Positions 45,013-52,739 of a stretch of DNA of 64,000 bases are shown here, piece by piece. The stretch spans positions 1 to 64,000 of the forward strand of contig CACZFI010000008.1 in NCBI GenBank assembly GCA_902780405.1, in the 5' to 3' direction. This DNA is from an uncultured Lachnospiraceae bacterium. GTDB lineage: Bacteria > Bacillota > Clostridia > Lachnospirales > Lachnospiraceae. Below the pieces are notes generated by a model. The model saw only the letters and a program-made list of their open reading frames with translations. It made no database searches and was not told where the DNA came from. The translations under genes and the position numbers were made by a program. Positions within the stretch are counted from its first letter, which is position 1; the number at the start of each line of letters is the position of its first letter.

Positions 45013-45834
45013 TTAACCTAATAATGAAAGTACGCCCTGAGTAGACTGATTTGCCTGAGCAAGCATAGACTGAGCAGCCTGCTGAAGAATGTTGTTCTTC
45101 GTGTAGGTTGTCATCTCGGAAGCCATATCGGTATCACGGATCTGGCTCTCAGCAGATGTCAAGTTCTCACTGTAGTTCTTCAGGTTGTTAACGGTGTACT
45201 CAAGTCTGTTCTGCTTTGCACCAAGTGAAGATCTTGCAGAGGATACGGTCTTGATAGCAGCTGTTACTCTGCTCATAGTAGCAGAAGCCTTGCTGTGTGT
45301 AGACACATCGATTGCGGAAGAACCAGCCAGAGAAAGTCCGGAAGTGTTCATCTTCGCGATATCGATCTTCATGTTCTCACCTGCGTTAGCACCTACCTGA
45401 AGCTGCTTGCCGGTGAAAGTACCATCAAGAAGTGTGGTTCCGTTGAACGCTGCCTTCTTAGCGATGGAATCGATCTCCTCCTGAAGCTCACCCATCTCTG
45501 CTGCGATCGCATCACGATCCTCGGAAGCGTTGATGTCGTTAGCTGCCTTGTTAGCGAGCTCGCCCATACGCTGAAGGATGCTGTGGATCTCGTTGAGATT
45601 TCCTTCTGCAGTCTGGATAGCGGAGATACCGTCCTCAGAGTTCTTAACAGCCTGGTTAATACCTCTGATCTGGTTTCTCATCTTCTCACTGATGGAGAGT
45701 CCTGCTGCATCATCTGCTGCACGGTTTACACCGTAGCCGGATGAGAGCTTCTCTGTAGCCTTAGCTACTGCCTTCACATTCTGGGAAAGCATTCTGTTTG
45801 TGTTTGCTGCCTGCAAATTGTGCTGTACTACCAT
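45013..45834 (-). CDS. hag: Flagellin (copy 1)
   Basis: 273 residues, the short type with little beyond D0-D1. Conserved ends are MVVQHNLQAANTNRMLSQNV and SMLAQANQSTQGVLSLLG. Ser/Thr-rich stretches in the middle (about residues 165-190) are candidate sites for Maf glycosylation. The leader has a CsrA-type hairpin (45856-45875) plus AAGGAGG at the ribosome site. It has a SigD-type promoter (45979-46004). It is about 85-90 percent similar to the second flagellin. Confidence 0.97.
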   Translation of the reverse strand: MVVQHNLQAANTNRMLSQNVKAVAKATEKLSSGYGVNRAADDAAGLSISEKMRNQIRGINQAVKNSEDGISAIQTAEGNLNEIHSILQRMGELANKAANDINASEDRDAIAAEMGELQEEIDSIAKKAAFNGTTLLDGTFTGKQLQVGANAGENMKIDIAKMNTSGLSLAGSSAIDVSTHSKASATMSRVTAAIKTVSSARSSLGAKQNRLEYTVNNLKNYSENLTSAESQIRDTDMASEMTTYTKNNILQQAAQSMLAQANQSTQGVLSLLG

Positions 45835-45855
45835 AATAATTCCTCCTTGAATTTA

Positions 45856-45875
45856 ATGTTGCGTCCTTGCAACAT
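45856..45875 (-). promoter_or_regulatory. Candidate CsrA-binding hairpin in flagellin leader
   Basis: ATGTTGC, loop AAGGAC, GCAACAT on the minus strand. GGA in a hairpin loop is the typical CsrA site. A second GGA is in the AAGGAGG ribosome site about ten bases later, the same two-site design as B. subtilis hag. Confidence 0.6.
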
Positions 45876-45978
45876 CTACTAGCGGTCAAGCCGCCGTTAA
45901 AATGTAGTGTATGTTATAACGCCCGCGCAAGGCGTGATAACCGTGATTATGTTGCAGTTTCTCTGCCCTACATCCTAT

Positions 45979-46004
45979 ATATCGGAGTTAATTTCTAAAA
46001 CTTA
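45979..46004 (-). promoter_or_regulatory. SigD (sigma-28) promoter of flagellin 1
   Basis: TAAG (46004-46001), 15-bp spacer, CCGATAT (45985-45979). It predicts a leader of about 138 bases. It fits the B. subtilis SigD form TAAA-N15-CCGATAT. Confidence 0.75.
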
Positions 46005-46127
46005 ACCCCTTTTTTAAAAAATTTTTCGCGATCTTTCAAATCGCAACCCTTAGTGCAATTTTAAGGCGAAACCGCCTTTTTGTCAATCTATTTTGTGCGA
46101 TTTGTCCTATTTTTTATAAAAAAGATA

Positions 46128-46160
46128 TGAAATCAGCCGGCCCGTTCGAGCCGGCTGTAT
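46128..46160 (-). terminator. Terminator of second flagellin gene
   Basis: CAGCCGGC and GCCGGCTG pair around TCGAACGG (46157-46134); ATTTCATATCTTTTTT follows. Between here and 45835 the 343-base stretch holds this terminator, the SigD promoter and the leader of flagellin 1; no other gene is seen. Confidence 0.75.
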
Positions 46161-46177
46161 CCATTCGTTCAGATCGG

Positions 46178-46999
46178 CTACTGCAGGAGTGAAAGTACGC
46201 CCTGTGTAGACTGATTTGCCTGGGTCAGCATGGACTGAGCTGCCTGCTGAAGGATGTTGTTCTTTGTATAGTTGGACATCTCGGATGCCATATCGGTATC
46301 ACGGATCTGGCTCTCTGCAGATGTCAGGTTTTCGCTGTAGTTCTTCAGGTTGTTAACAGTATACTCAAGTCTGTTCTGCTTTGCACCAAGTGAGGATCTT
46401 GCTGCAGATACAAGCTTGATCGCGTTGGTTACTCTGCTCATAGTAGCGGATGCTGCGCTATGCGTAGATACATCAATTGCGGATGCTCCGGCCAGAGAGA
46501 GTCCGGATGTGTTCATTGCATCAATCGATATTTCCATGTTTTCTCCGGAATTAGCACCTACCTGAAGCTGCTTACCGGTGAATGTACCGTCGAGAAGTGT
46601 AGTTCCGTTAAACTGCGCCTTTGTAGCGATGGAATCGATCTCTGTCTGAAGTTCTGTCATCTCGGCTGCGATCGCCTCACGATCCTCTGTAGCGTTAATG
46701 TCGTTCGCTGCCTTATTTGCAAGCTCACCCATACGCTGAAGGATGCTGTGGATCTCATTTAAGTTACCCTCTGCGGTCTGGATAGCGGAGATACCGTCCT
46801 CGGAGTTCTTCACTGCCTGGTTGATACCGCGGATCTGGTTTCTCATCTTCTCACTGATGGAAAGTCCTGCTGCATCGTCTGCCGCACGGTTCACTGCGTA
46901 ACCGGATGAGAGCTTCTCTGTTGCTTTCGATACTGCCTTCACATTTGCGGAAAGCATTCTGTTTGTATTCGCTGCCTGTAAGTTGTGCTGTACTACCAT
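46178..46999 (-). CDS. hag: Flagellin (copy 2)
   Basis: 273 residues from ATG 46999, matching the other flagellin start; the longer frame adds only five residues before the ribosome site. D0-D1 ends are conserved (MVVQHNLQAANTNRMLSANV; SMLTQANQSTQGVLSLLQ). It differs from copy 1 mainly in the middle (EISIDAMNTSGLSLAGASAI). The leader lacks the CsrA hairpin of copy 1, but its ribosome site lies in the loop of a hairpin (ATAATTC/GAATTAT). Confidence 0.97.
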   Translation of the reverse strand: MVVQHNLQAANTNRMLSANVKAVSKATEKLSSGYAVNRAADDAAGLSISEKMRNQIRGINQAVKNSEDGISAIQTAEGNLNEIHSILQRMGELANKAANDINATEDREAIAAEMTELQTEIDSIATKAQFNGTTLLDGTFTGKQLQVGANSGENMEISIDAMNTSGLSLAGASAIDVSTHSAASATMSRVTNAIKLVSAARSSLGAKQNRLEYTVNNLKNYSENLTSAESQIRDTDMASEMSNYTKNNILQQAAQSMLTQANQSTQGVLSLLQ

Positions 47000-47093
47000 A
47001 ATAATTCCCTCCATGATGAATTATAATTTGTCTACTCGCAACATCTATCAAAATCCGTTTTGCTCGTGCTGCTGTTTTCCTTTACACCTTATT

Positions 47094-47119
47094 TATCGGA
47101 ATCGAATTCTATTCCTTAA
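47094..47119 (-). promoter_or_regulatory. SigD (sigma-28) promoter of flagellin 2
   Basis: TAAG (47119-47116), 15-bp spacer, CCGATAA (47100-47094). Same spacing as the promoter of flagellin 1; leader about 88 bases. Confidence 0.75.
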
Positions 47120-47130
47120 CCCCTTTTATA

Positions 47131-47161
47131 AAAAAAGTGCGAACTTTTTTGTTCGCACTTT
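47131..47161 (-). terminator. Terminator after fliT-like gene
   Basis: AAGTGCGAAC, AAAAAA loop, GTTCGCACTT, then TTTTTAT. It ends the fliD-fliS operon just before the flagellin 2 promoter. Confidence 0.9.
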
Positions 47162-47179
47162 TCAAAGTCTAATATGTAC

Positions 47180-47662
47180 TTATTTCTTACGATCATATAG
47201 AAAAGAATCATTCACATACCCGCTCGACATGGACTTGTAGTACTTGCTGGCTACGGAGCGTGATTGCTTCGCCTGATTCATGCCCTTAAAGCCGCTTGCC
47301 AAGGCCTGCTCCAGGCTGGCGCGATTCAGTTCTTCAAGCTTTTCAATCGCAAGCCCCGTGTCCACACATGCACGGATCAGATTTTGGATCTCAGCAAGTC
47401 GATCGCGGTAAGCAAGCGTGTTGGATGAAAGCTCGCTCCGGATCCGGTTGTAGACGGCCGAAAAACCCTTATCCGCCTCGTTGACATTGTCGATCAGGAT
47501 ATCCTTTGCATCGATGGTCCGCTCGAAGGCATCCTCGTCAAAGGGCTGGCTTTTCGCGATCACAGACTGCTCCTGCGTCAGAGAAAGCAGCTTCTCCAAG
47601 TACTCTTTCTTTCTTGCGAGGGTGTCCCGAAGGATATCAAGATAATTCTCTGTATGTCCCAT
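47180..47662 (-). CDS. FliT/FlgN-like flagellar chaperone
   Basis: 160 residues, all helical with a coiled-coil start (DILRDTLARKKEYLEKLLSL). No strong family motif is visible; the position directly after fliS (11 bases) and the length fit a filament-protein export chaperone such as FliT. The Lys-rich end (YDRKK) is typical. The naming is mainly from context. Confidence 0.65.
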   Translation of the reverse strand: MGHTENYLDILRDTLARKKEYLEKLLSLTQEQSVIAKSQPFDEDAFERTIDAKDILIDNVNEADKGFSAVYNRIRSELSSNTLAYRDRLAEIQNLIRACVDTGLAIEKLEELNRASLEQALASGFKGMNQAKQSRSVASKYYKSMSSGYVNDSFLYDRKK

Positions 47663-47673
47663 AGTCGCTTCCT

Positions 47674-48072
47674 CTAGTTGGTATCAAGCACCAGCTGCGG
47701 TCCCTTCGTCTGTCCCATAATCTTCTTCCAGATATCGCGAAGATCGCGGATCTCGTCCAATGCGCGGGTCAGCATATCCGCATCCTTGTTTATGTTCGCC
47801 TCTACAAGAAGTGCAAAAATATAGTCGTAGAGCTGTTCAAAATCCTTCGCTACCGGGTACTTGTGATCCAGTGTGGTATTGAGTTCCACGATGATGGCTC
47901 TGGCCTTCTGGATGTTGGTATTCACTGTCTCGTAATCATTCTTTTCAAGTCCCATCAATGCGATATTGCAAAACTTCACTGCGCCCTCATAGAGCATCAA
48001 GGTAAGCTCTGCGGGTGTCGCAGTCATAATTTTGTTCGAACTGTATGCATTTGCTTTCGGATTGTATGCCAT
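47674..48072 (-). CDS. fliS: Flagellar export chaperone FliS
   Basis: 132 residues. The family start MAYNPKANAYSSNKIMTATP and AELTLMLYEGAVKFCNIALM are clear. It holds flagellin in an export-ready state and in Gram-positives also works with FliW-CsrA control. Confidence 0.95.
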   Translation of the reverse strand: MAYNPKANAYSSNKIMTATPAELTLMLYEGAVKFCNIALMGLEKNDYETVNTNIQKARAIIVELNTTLDHKYPVAKDFEQLYDYIFALLVEANINKDADMLTRALDEIRDLRDIWKKIMGQTKGPQLVLDTN

Positions 48073-48107
48073 ACCCCTTATGCCTCCGTATCTCTAGCAT
48101 TAAGATT

Positions 48108-48134
48108 CGGCGGCACGCATACGCGATGCCGCCG
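48108..48134 (-). other. Hairpin between fliD and fliS
   Basis: CGGCGGCA and TGCCGCCG pair around an 11-base loop. No T-run follows, so it is probably not a full terminator; it may stabilise the end of the fliD message or thin out downstream expression. Confidence 0.6.
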
Positions 48135-48163
48135 ATCAATGAATCTCTTTAATTGTAACCGTT

Positions 48164-49672
48164 CTAGCCCATACCCATCAGCTGACTGATGTAACTTTGC
48201 TGCTCTTGAAGCTTCGCCATAGCGGCCTCCATCTTCGCAAACTGATCGTAGTACTTATCCTCCATCTTCTGGAGTTTCTCTTCCCACTTATCAATCTCTT
48301 CCTTCTTGTCATCGATATCCTCCTTCATGGTGATATCGTTGTAGAAGGTGAGTGCGCTGCTGGTGGTGCTGCGCTTCATTGCGGTATTCAGGTAATCGTA
48401 AACCTGCACGCCGAGCCCCGGCTTATCCTTTGTGCCTGCGAAAGCCTGGGAGAAGATCTCGGGATTCTTGGAAAGTGCTTCCTTGAGCTTATTCGTCTGG
48501 CCTGCATAAGTCTCGTCATCCTCGTCGCCTAAGATGTGAAGCTTTCCGCGCTCAGTACGATCACCGGTCACAATGCCTAAAGACGCAAGTGTAACGGTTG
48601 TGGTGTTGCCGTCCTTGTCGGTTACCTCAACGCCACGGTTCAAGATGTCGCGCATCTTCTGCGTCAGGCTGCCAATGGTGCTGTCTCTCCTGAGAAGTCC
48701 CTTCTTCGCCTTCTCTTCCCACTTCTCGATCTGATCGTCGGACAGCTGATTCCTCTCATCATCGGTGAGCGGGTCGTAGCCCTCGGAGTCCTCGTTGTAG
48801 TAGGTGTTCATCTTGTCGATTAAGGCATTGTAATCCTTCACGAACTTCTTGATCGTGTCGTACATGCTGTCTGTATCGGATGAAACCGTAATGTTGATCG
48901 GTGCGTCTCCCGTGAACTCTCCGGTCTCCTTGTCGTACTTGCCTGTCACCGACTTCGCTGTGATGGAAAGGCCGTTGATGTCGAAGGTGTTGGTCGCACC
49001 CCTATACTCGACACCGTTGTACTCAATGATCGCATCCTGTGCGTCTACCTTCTTCGCGGTAGAACCGAGTCCCAGCTTCTCAAGTGCTACGGCGTCGGAA
49101 GATGTGATGGTGAAATCGTTATCTGCTCCGGTATCGGAAGCATTCACATAGAATCTGCCTCTGTTCTGGTCATAATTCGCACTGACGCCTCTGGAAGAAA
49201 ACTCCTTCGCAAGGTCCGACAGGGTCATATCCGCTGTTACGGCAATATCCTTACCGTTCACGGAAAATACCGTGCCTTCTGCGATATGCAGATCCGTAAG
49301 CTTCGTAGTGCCGCTCTTTTCACCGTCGATCACGCCGCCGGTTAAGTATGCGGAAGATGCAAGCTGCTTCACGGATACCGTGTGCGTACCGTTCGCAGCG
49401 GATGCGGAAGCGTTCACGCTGACTTTCGTCTCATCGTTCGGCTTCGCGGACTTCGACTGAAAAGAGCCGTTCGTCTTAAGTCCCGCAAGGCTTCCCTTGA
49501 AGAAGTTGTAGATCTCGGTATTGAGTCCCTGCCAGGCTTCTTTCTTCCACTCTAATTTCTGTTTGTCTTGTTTTACTTTGTCGACTTTCTTGGAGTTCGC
49601 TTTCACGAGCTCCTTGACCATGCTCTCCGTATCCATGCCGGAGATCAGGCCTGTCATTCTCATACCACCCAT
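48164..49672 (-). CDS. fliD: Flagellar hook-associated protein 2 (filament cap)
   Basis: 502 residues from ATG 49672 (AGGTAGGTC upstream). The N-terminal RMTGLISGMDTESMVKELVK and the C-terminal coiled coil (KKEEIDKWEEKLQKMEDKYY, MEAAMAKLQEQQSYISQLMG) are conserved. It caps the filament and folds flagellin at the tip. Confidence 0.95.
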   Translation of the reverse strand: MGGMRMTGLISGMDTESMVKELVKANSKKVDKVKQDKQKLEWKKEAWQGLNTEIYNFFKGSLAGLKTNGSFQSKSAKPNDETKVSVNASASAANGTHTVSVKQLASSAYLTGGVIDGEKSGTTKLTDLHIAEGTVFSVNGKDIAVTADMTLSDLAKEFSSRGVSANYDQNRGRFYVNASDTGADNDFTITSSDAVALEKLGLGSTAKKVDAQDAIIEYNGVEYRGATNTFDINGLSITAKSVTGKYDKETGEFTGDAPINITVSSDTDSMYDTIKKFVKDYNALIDKMNTYYNEDSEGYDPLTDDERNQLSDDQIEKWEEKAKKGLLRRDSTIGSLTQKMRDILNRGVEVTDKDGNTTTVTLASLGIVTGDRTERGKLHILGDEDDETYAGQTNKLKEALSKNPEIFSQAFAGTKDKPGLGVQVYDYLNTAMKRSTTSSALTFYNDITMKEDIDDKKEEIDKWEEKLQKMEDKYYDQFAKMEAAMAKLQEQQSYISQLMGMG

Positions 49673-49694
49673 AATGACCTACCTTTCCGATCCG

Positions 49695-50171
49695 CTAGCG
49701 CTTTTCGTCGACCAAGAGGCCTGCCATCTCCCAGGCTTTGGCCAGCATGTCGAGCGCCTTCTCCGGCGGGATCTCTCTGATCACCTCATCCGTATCAGAG
49801 TTCTTCACTGTGATAGAGATGCGGTTCGTGTCATCGTGATACTTGAAGCTGCAGCTCGTGTGATGTAAAGGGCTCGCCTGCTTGATCTTCTTGTTGATGT
49901 CTTCAACGGCTTCCTTTACCTTCTCGGGAGAGATCTCCTTGTCGGACTGCACTTCTCCTCGCTTCTCGTCCTGGTACTGCTTGCTGTTCTTGTCTGCAGC
50001 ACCGCCCTTGTCGGAAACAGGCTTGATGGTGTCTACCTGCAACGAACTGCTGCCTGCTGTCTCTTCAGCTGCCTGAGCATGTACCTGGATGTCCGAGGAT
50101 ACCTTGGGTTGCGGCTTGGTTGTGGTTGCTACGTTGATCGCTCCTACGCCGCCGATTCCGTCAAGTGCCAT
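49695..50171 (-). CDS. flaG: FlaG-family flagellar protein
   Basis: 158 residues from ATG 50171 (CGGAGGTGAATGATT). A variable, disordered N-terminal half is followed by the FlaG domain (CSFKYHDDTNRISITVKNSD, EVIREIPPEKALDMLAKAWE). It influences filament length in other bacteria. CACACGGAGGT occurs twice in its leader, about 22 bases apart, giving two GGA sites that could bind CsrA. Confidence 0.9.
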   Translation of the reverse strand: MALDGIGGVGAINVATTTKPQPKVSSDIQVHAQAAEETAGSSSLQVDTIKPVSDKGGAADKNSKQYQDEKRGEVQSDKEISPEKVKEAVEDINKKIKQASPLHHTSCSFKYHDDTNRISITVKNSDTDEVIREIPPEKALDMLAKAWEMAGLLVDEKR

Positions 50172-50275
50172 AATCATTCACCTCCGTGTGATCCGTCGCG
50201 CATACCTCCGTGTGCGCGCATAAAAACTACGTCAACAGTTACTTCTGTAACATATATCGACAGTTACATACCATA

Positions 50276-50304
50276 AATTTACACCCAAAGGGCAAAAAAG
50301 TCAA
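50276..50304 (-). promoter_or_regulatory. Promoter of flaG-fliD-fliS operon
   Basis: TTGACT (50304-50299), 17-bp spacer, TAAATT (50281-50276), about 100 bases before flaG. A CTGTCGATATAT lies just downstream; it could be a poor SigD -10, but its spacing from TAAA is long. Confidence 0.6.
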
Positions 50305-50344
50305 GAAAATCCGCATAAATCGGGCATTTTTGAGCAGTATTTAC

Positions 50345-50375
50345 AAAAAAGGAGCCCGCAGGTTCTGCGAGCTCC
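50345..50375 (-). terminator. Terminator after csrA
   Basis: GGAGCTCGCAG, AAC loop, CTGCGGGCTCC, then TTTTTTG. It separates fliW-csrA from the flaG promoter. Confidence 0.9.
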
Positions 50376-50383
50376 GATTCATC

Positions 50384-50599
50384 CTAAAGGATCTTCTTCA
50401 ATGCCTCTGCATCAAGCTGTGCAACAGCCTCACGGTTGGCATCCTGGATTTCTTTGTAAATCTCTTTTCGATAGATGGGAACCGACTTCGGCGCCGATAT
50501 GCCGATCTTTACCTGCTCGCCCTTCACCTCGAGCACGGTGATCTCCACATCCGTTCCGATCATGATCGATTCGCCGCTTTTTCTGGAAAGTGCTAGCAT
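50384..50599 (-). CDS. csrA: Carbon storage regulator CsrA
   Basis: 71 residues from ATG 50599 (AAAGGAGAA upstream). The canonical [20 protein letters not shown] start is followed by the RNA-binding [20 protein letters not shown]. It represses flagellin translation by binding GGA hairpins and is freed by flagellin through FliW. It follows fliW by four bases. Confidence 0.97.
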   Translation of the reverse strand: MLALSRKSGESIMIGTDVEITVLEVKGEQVKIGISAPKSVPIYRKEIYKEIQDANREAVAQLDAEALKKIL

Positions 50600-50603
50600 A
50601 TGA

Positions 50604-51065
50604 TCAGTTCTCCTTTGCTTTAAGTTCTTCGAAGACTTTGTAGACATTGTACTTGATCTCGTAGTCCTCGTTCTCGGCGATCACCTGCATCGCCTTGCGA
50701 TTAACGGTGTTGATGATGATGGGCGCTTTAAGATTCGCAGTCATCTGCGTGAGGTCCGAAGGGATGGACATGGTCACCAGGATCATAATGTCCGCATCCG
50801 CGGGATTACCGATCTGCTTGGTGAGTTCATCCTCGATGATCGGTGTGTACTCCGCCTTGATATCAAGGGGATTGATCACGGGAAGCGCCATCAAAGGCTC
50901 CTCCATCGACTGCAGCCAGCTGATGCTGGAACGCTCTTCTTTATTGGTGTCATAGATCAAGGCAAACTTCTTGAGATTCTCAAATCCGATGATGCCTGCC
51001 GGAAATTCGATGAGCTTGTCATCTTCAATATCAACCGTACCAAAAAACTTTGTCTCTGCTACCAT
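50604..51065 (-). CDS. fliW: Flagellar assembly factor FliW
   Basis: 153 residues from ATG 51065 (AAGGAGGAGA upstream). Family segments include [38 protein letters not shown] and [20 protein letters not shown]. It binds CsrA or flagellin, linking filament export to flagellin translation. Confidence 0.96.
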   Translation of the reverse strand: MVAETKFFGTVDIEDDKLIEFPAGIIGFENLKKFALIYDTNKEERSSISWLQSMEEPLMALPVINPLDIKAEYTPIIEDELTKQIGNPADADIMILVTMSIPSDLTQMTANLKAPIIINTVNRKAMQVIAENEDYEIKYNVYKVFEELKAKEN

Positions 51066-51127
51066 GTGTCTCCTCCTTATGCGTTGTAACCCCCTGCCGA
51101 AAGCATCGAACAACCCCTGCGTCCGGC

Positions 51128-51164
51128 TGAAAAAAGATCTGTCCGCCTGTATCGACGGACAGAT
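51128..51164 (-). terminator. Terminator after flgL
   Basis: ATCTGTCCG and CGGACAGAT (51164-51137) around a ten-base loop, followed by CTTTTTTC. The first arm overlaps the predicted start point of the fliW promoter. Confidence 0.85.
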
Positions 51165-51166
51165 AT

Positions 51167-51195
51167 ATTATAGCGTACTTCCTAGATATAATCAA
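51167..51195 (-). promoter_or_regulatory. Promoter of fliW-csrA
   Basis: TTGATT (51195-51190) over the end of flgL, 17-bp spacer, TATAAT (51172-51167). Transcription would begin near 51160, inside the 5' arm of the flgL terminator. Confidence 0.7.
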
Positions 51196-52735
51196 GCAAT
51201 GTCTTGTCCATCACCTTGCCTGTAGCAGCCAGCGCGGACTCAAATGCAAGATTGGCTTCGTTAAAATTCGTGATGGCAACATCCGTCTCGATGTCCTCAT
51301 TCTGGGACTTCAATTCCTTGAAGGATGCGTACTGCTCTTTCACGCGTGTCTGGATCATCTCCAGTTTCGTCATACGGCTTCCGACATCGGACTGCATTGC
51401 GGACACTTCATTCAGGTAATTCTGGAAGTTGGTGATATTCGCAGAGAAGGTCTTTTGCATATTCTCCTTCTTCACGGCCACTTCCACGTCGATATCCGCA
51501 AGCATCTCGTTGATCATCTTCACCGCATCATCGTTCGCCGCATACTGTGCGTCGTTAAGCATAGCGGAAAGTCTCTTCTGTGTCTCCTCGGCATCCTGAA
51601 GATCCTTCAGTGCATAGATCAGATCGTTGATGTCATTGCTGGTTTCGGCGTTGATGATCTGATTGCCTTCGGTATTCACCTGAATGCTCTGGCTGAAGTT
51701 TACCTCATAGTAGATGGCCTGACCGTTCTCGGGCTGCTTGTAATCGATATCCTTCACGGATCCGTCTGTCTGAACGACATGCTGCGTACACTCGAAGTAA
51801 TGCTCCGGTCTAAGGTCTCCCGCCTCGAAACGCTTCTTCGCGTAGTCGACCTCAATGTCTTCCATCGTCTTTAAGCTGTTGTAGATATCCTCGTCAAAGA
51901 TGATCTCGCCTGTCTCCTTGATGACGTTGATGGTTCCGGGTGCCACATCATAATAATCAGCCGCATCTGCAGGTCCTAATACATTGATGGTATAAAGTGA
52001 GGAAAGATCCGTCACCGTACCATCCTTCGCCGTAGCCTTGATGGAGAATACATTGTCTCCGGCGTTGTTGGTATCATCGATACCCTCGTATGCCACATTC
52101 ATGCGGTATACCATCTTCGGGTCGATCTTGGTATAGGATGCGGACGTACCGCCATTTGCGACAGCTTCCGAGATATAAGTATCCGCCTGATCAAAATCCA
52201 CGGAGTGGAGCACAACATTCTTGGTGTCGAGCTCTGCAGGCTTGATATGCTGCTTGATGTCGTAGGAGAATTTGGTGGTATCCTCCGTCTCCGTATAAGC
52301 GAGAGATCTGTCCGTCTTGTATCCGGAGAAAATGTACCGGCCCGCATAGGTGGAGTTGCCCTCGCTCGCAAGCATATCCTGGAACTGGCGAAGCGTATCG
52401 ATGATCGCGCTTCTGTCCTCGGTGTTGAAGGAATCCGTCGAGCCCTGCACGCAGTACTCGTAAATGTTCTTCATACGCTCGGTGATATTGTCGAGAGACG
52501 TAACGGTGATCTCGTACCAGGAATTGGCATCCGGAATGTTCTTGTCTCTGTACTGCTCAAGCTGATTCACCGTGGTGCGAAGTTTCAGTGCGCGGATCGC
52601 AACAACCGGATCCTCTGACGCCTGCTGAATCTTCTTTCCGCTGGTCATCTGCTGTGTTCTGTTATCTACACGCTCCATGCTCTTTTGCATATTGCGGAGT
52701 GCGTTCCCCGATACCATCTGGTTCGTAATTCTCAT
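51182..52735 (-). CDS. flgL: Hook-filament junction protein FlgL (enlarged)
   Basis: 517 residues against about 300 in most species. The conserved ends are MRITNQMVSGNALRNMQKSM and FNEANLAFESALAATGKVMD. The extra 200 residues lie in the middle (about 160-350) as a beta-rich insertion with little similarity to known domains (for example DTNNAGDNVFSIKATAKDGT). Such insertions are outward-facing in junction proteins. Confidence 0.92.
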   Translation of the reverse strand: MRITNQMVSGNALRNMQKSMERVDNRTQQMTSGKKIQQASEDPVVAIRALKLRTTVNQLEQYRDKNIPDANSWYEITVTSLDNITERMKNIYEYCVQGSTDSFNTEDRSAIIDTLRQFQDMLASEGNSTYAGRYIFSGYKTDRSLAYTETEDTTKFSYDIKQHIKPAELDTKNVVLHSVDFDQADTYISEAVANGGTSASYTKIDPKMVYRMNVAYEGIDDTNNAGDNVFSIKATAKDGTVTDLSSLYTINVLGPADAADYYDVAPGTINVIKETGEIIFDEDIYNSLKTMEDIEVDYAKKRFEAGDLRPEHYFECTQHVVQTDGSVKDIDYKQPENGQAIYYEVNFSQSIQVNTEGNQIINAETSNDINDLIYALKDLQDAEETQKRLSAMLNDAQYAANDDAVKMINEMLADIDVEVAVKKENMQKTFSANITNFQNYLNEVSAMQSDVGSRMTKLEMIQTRVKEQYASFKELKSQNEDIETDVAITNFNEANLAFESALAATGKVMDKTLLDYI

Positions 52736-52739
52736 AAGC

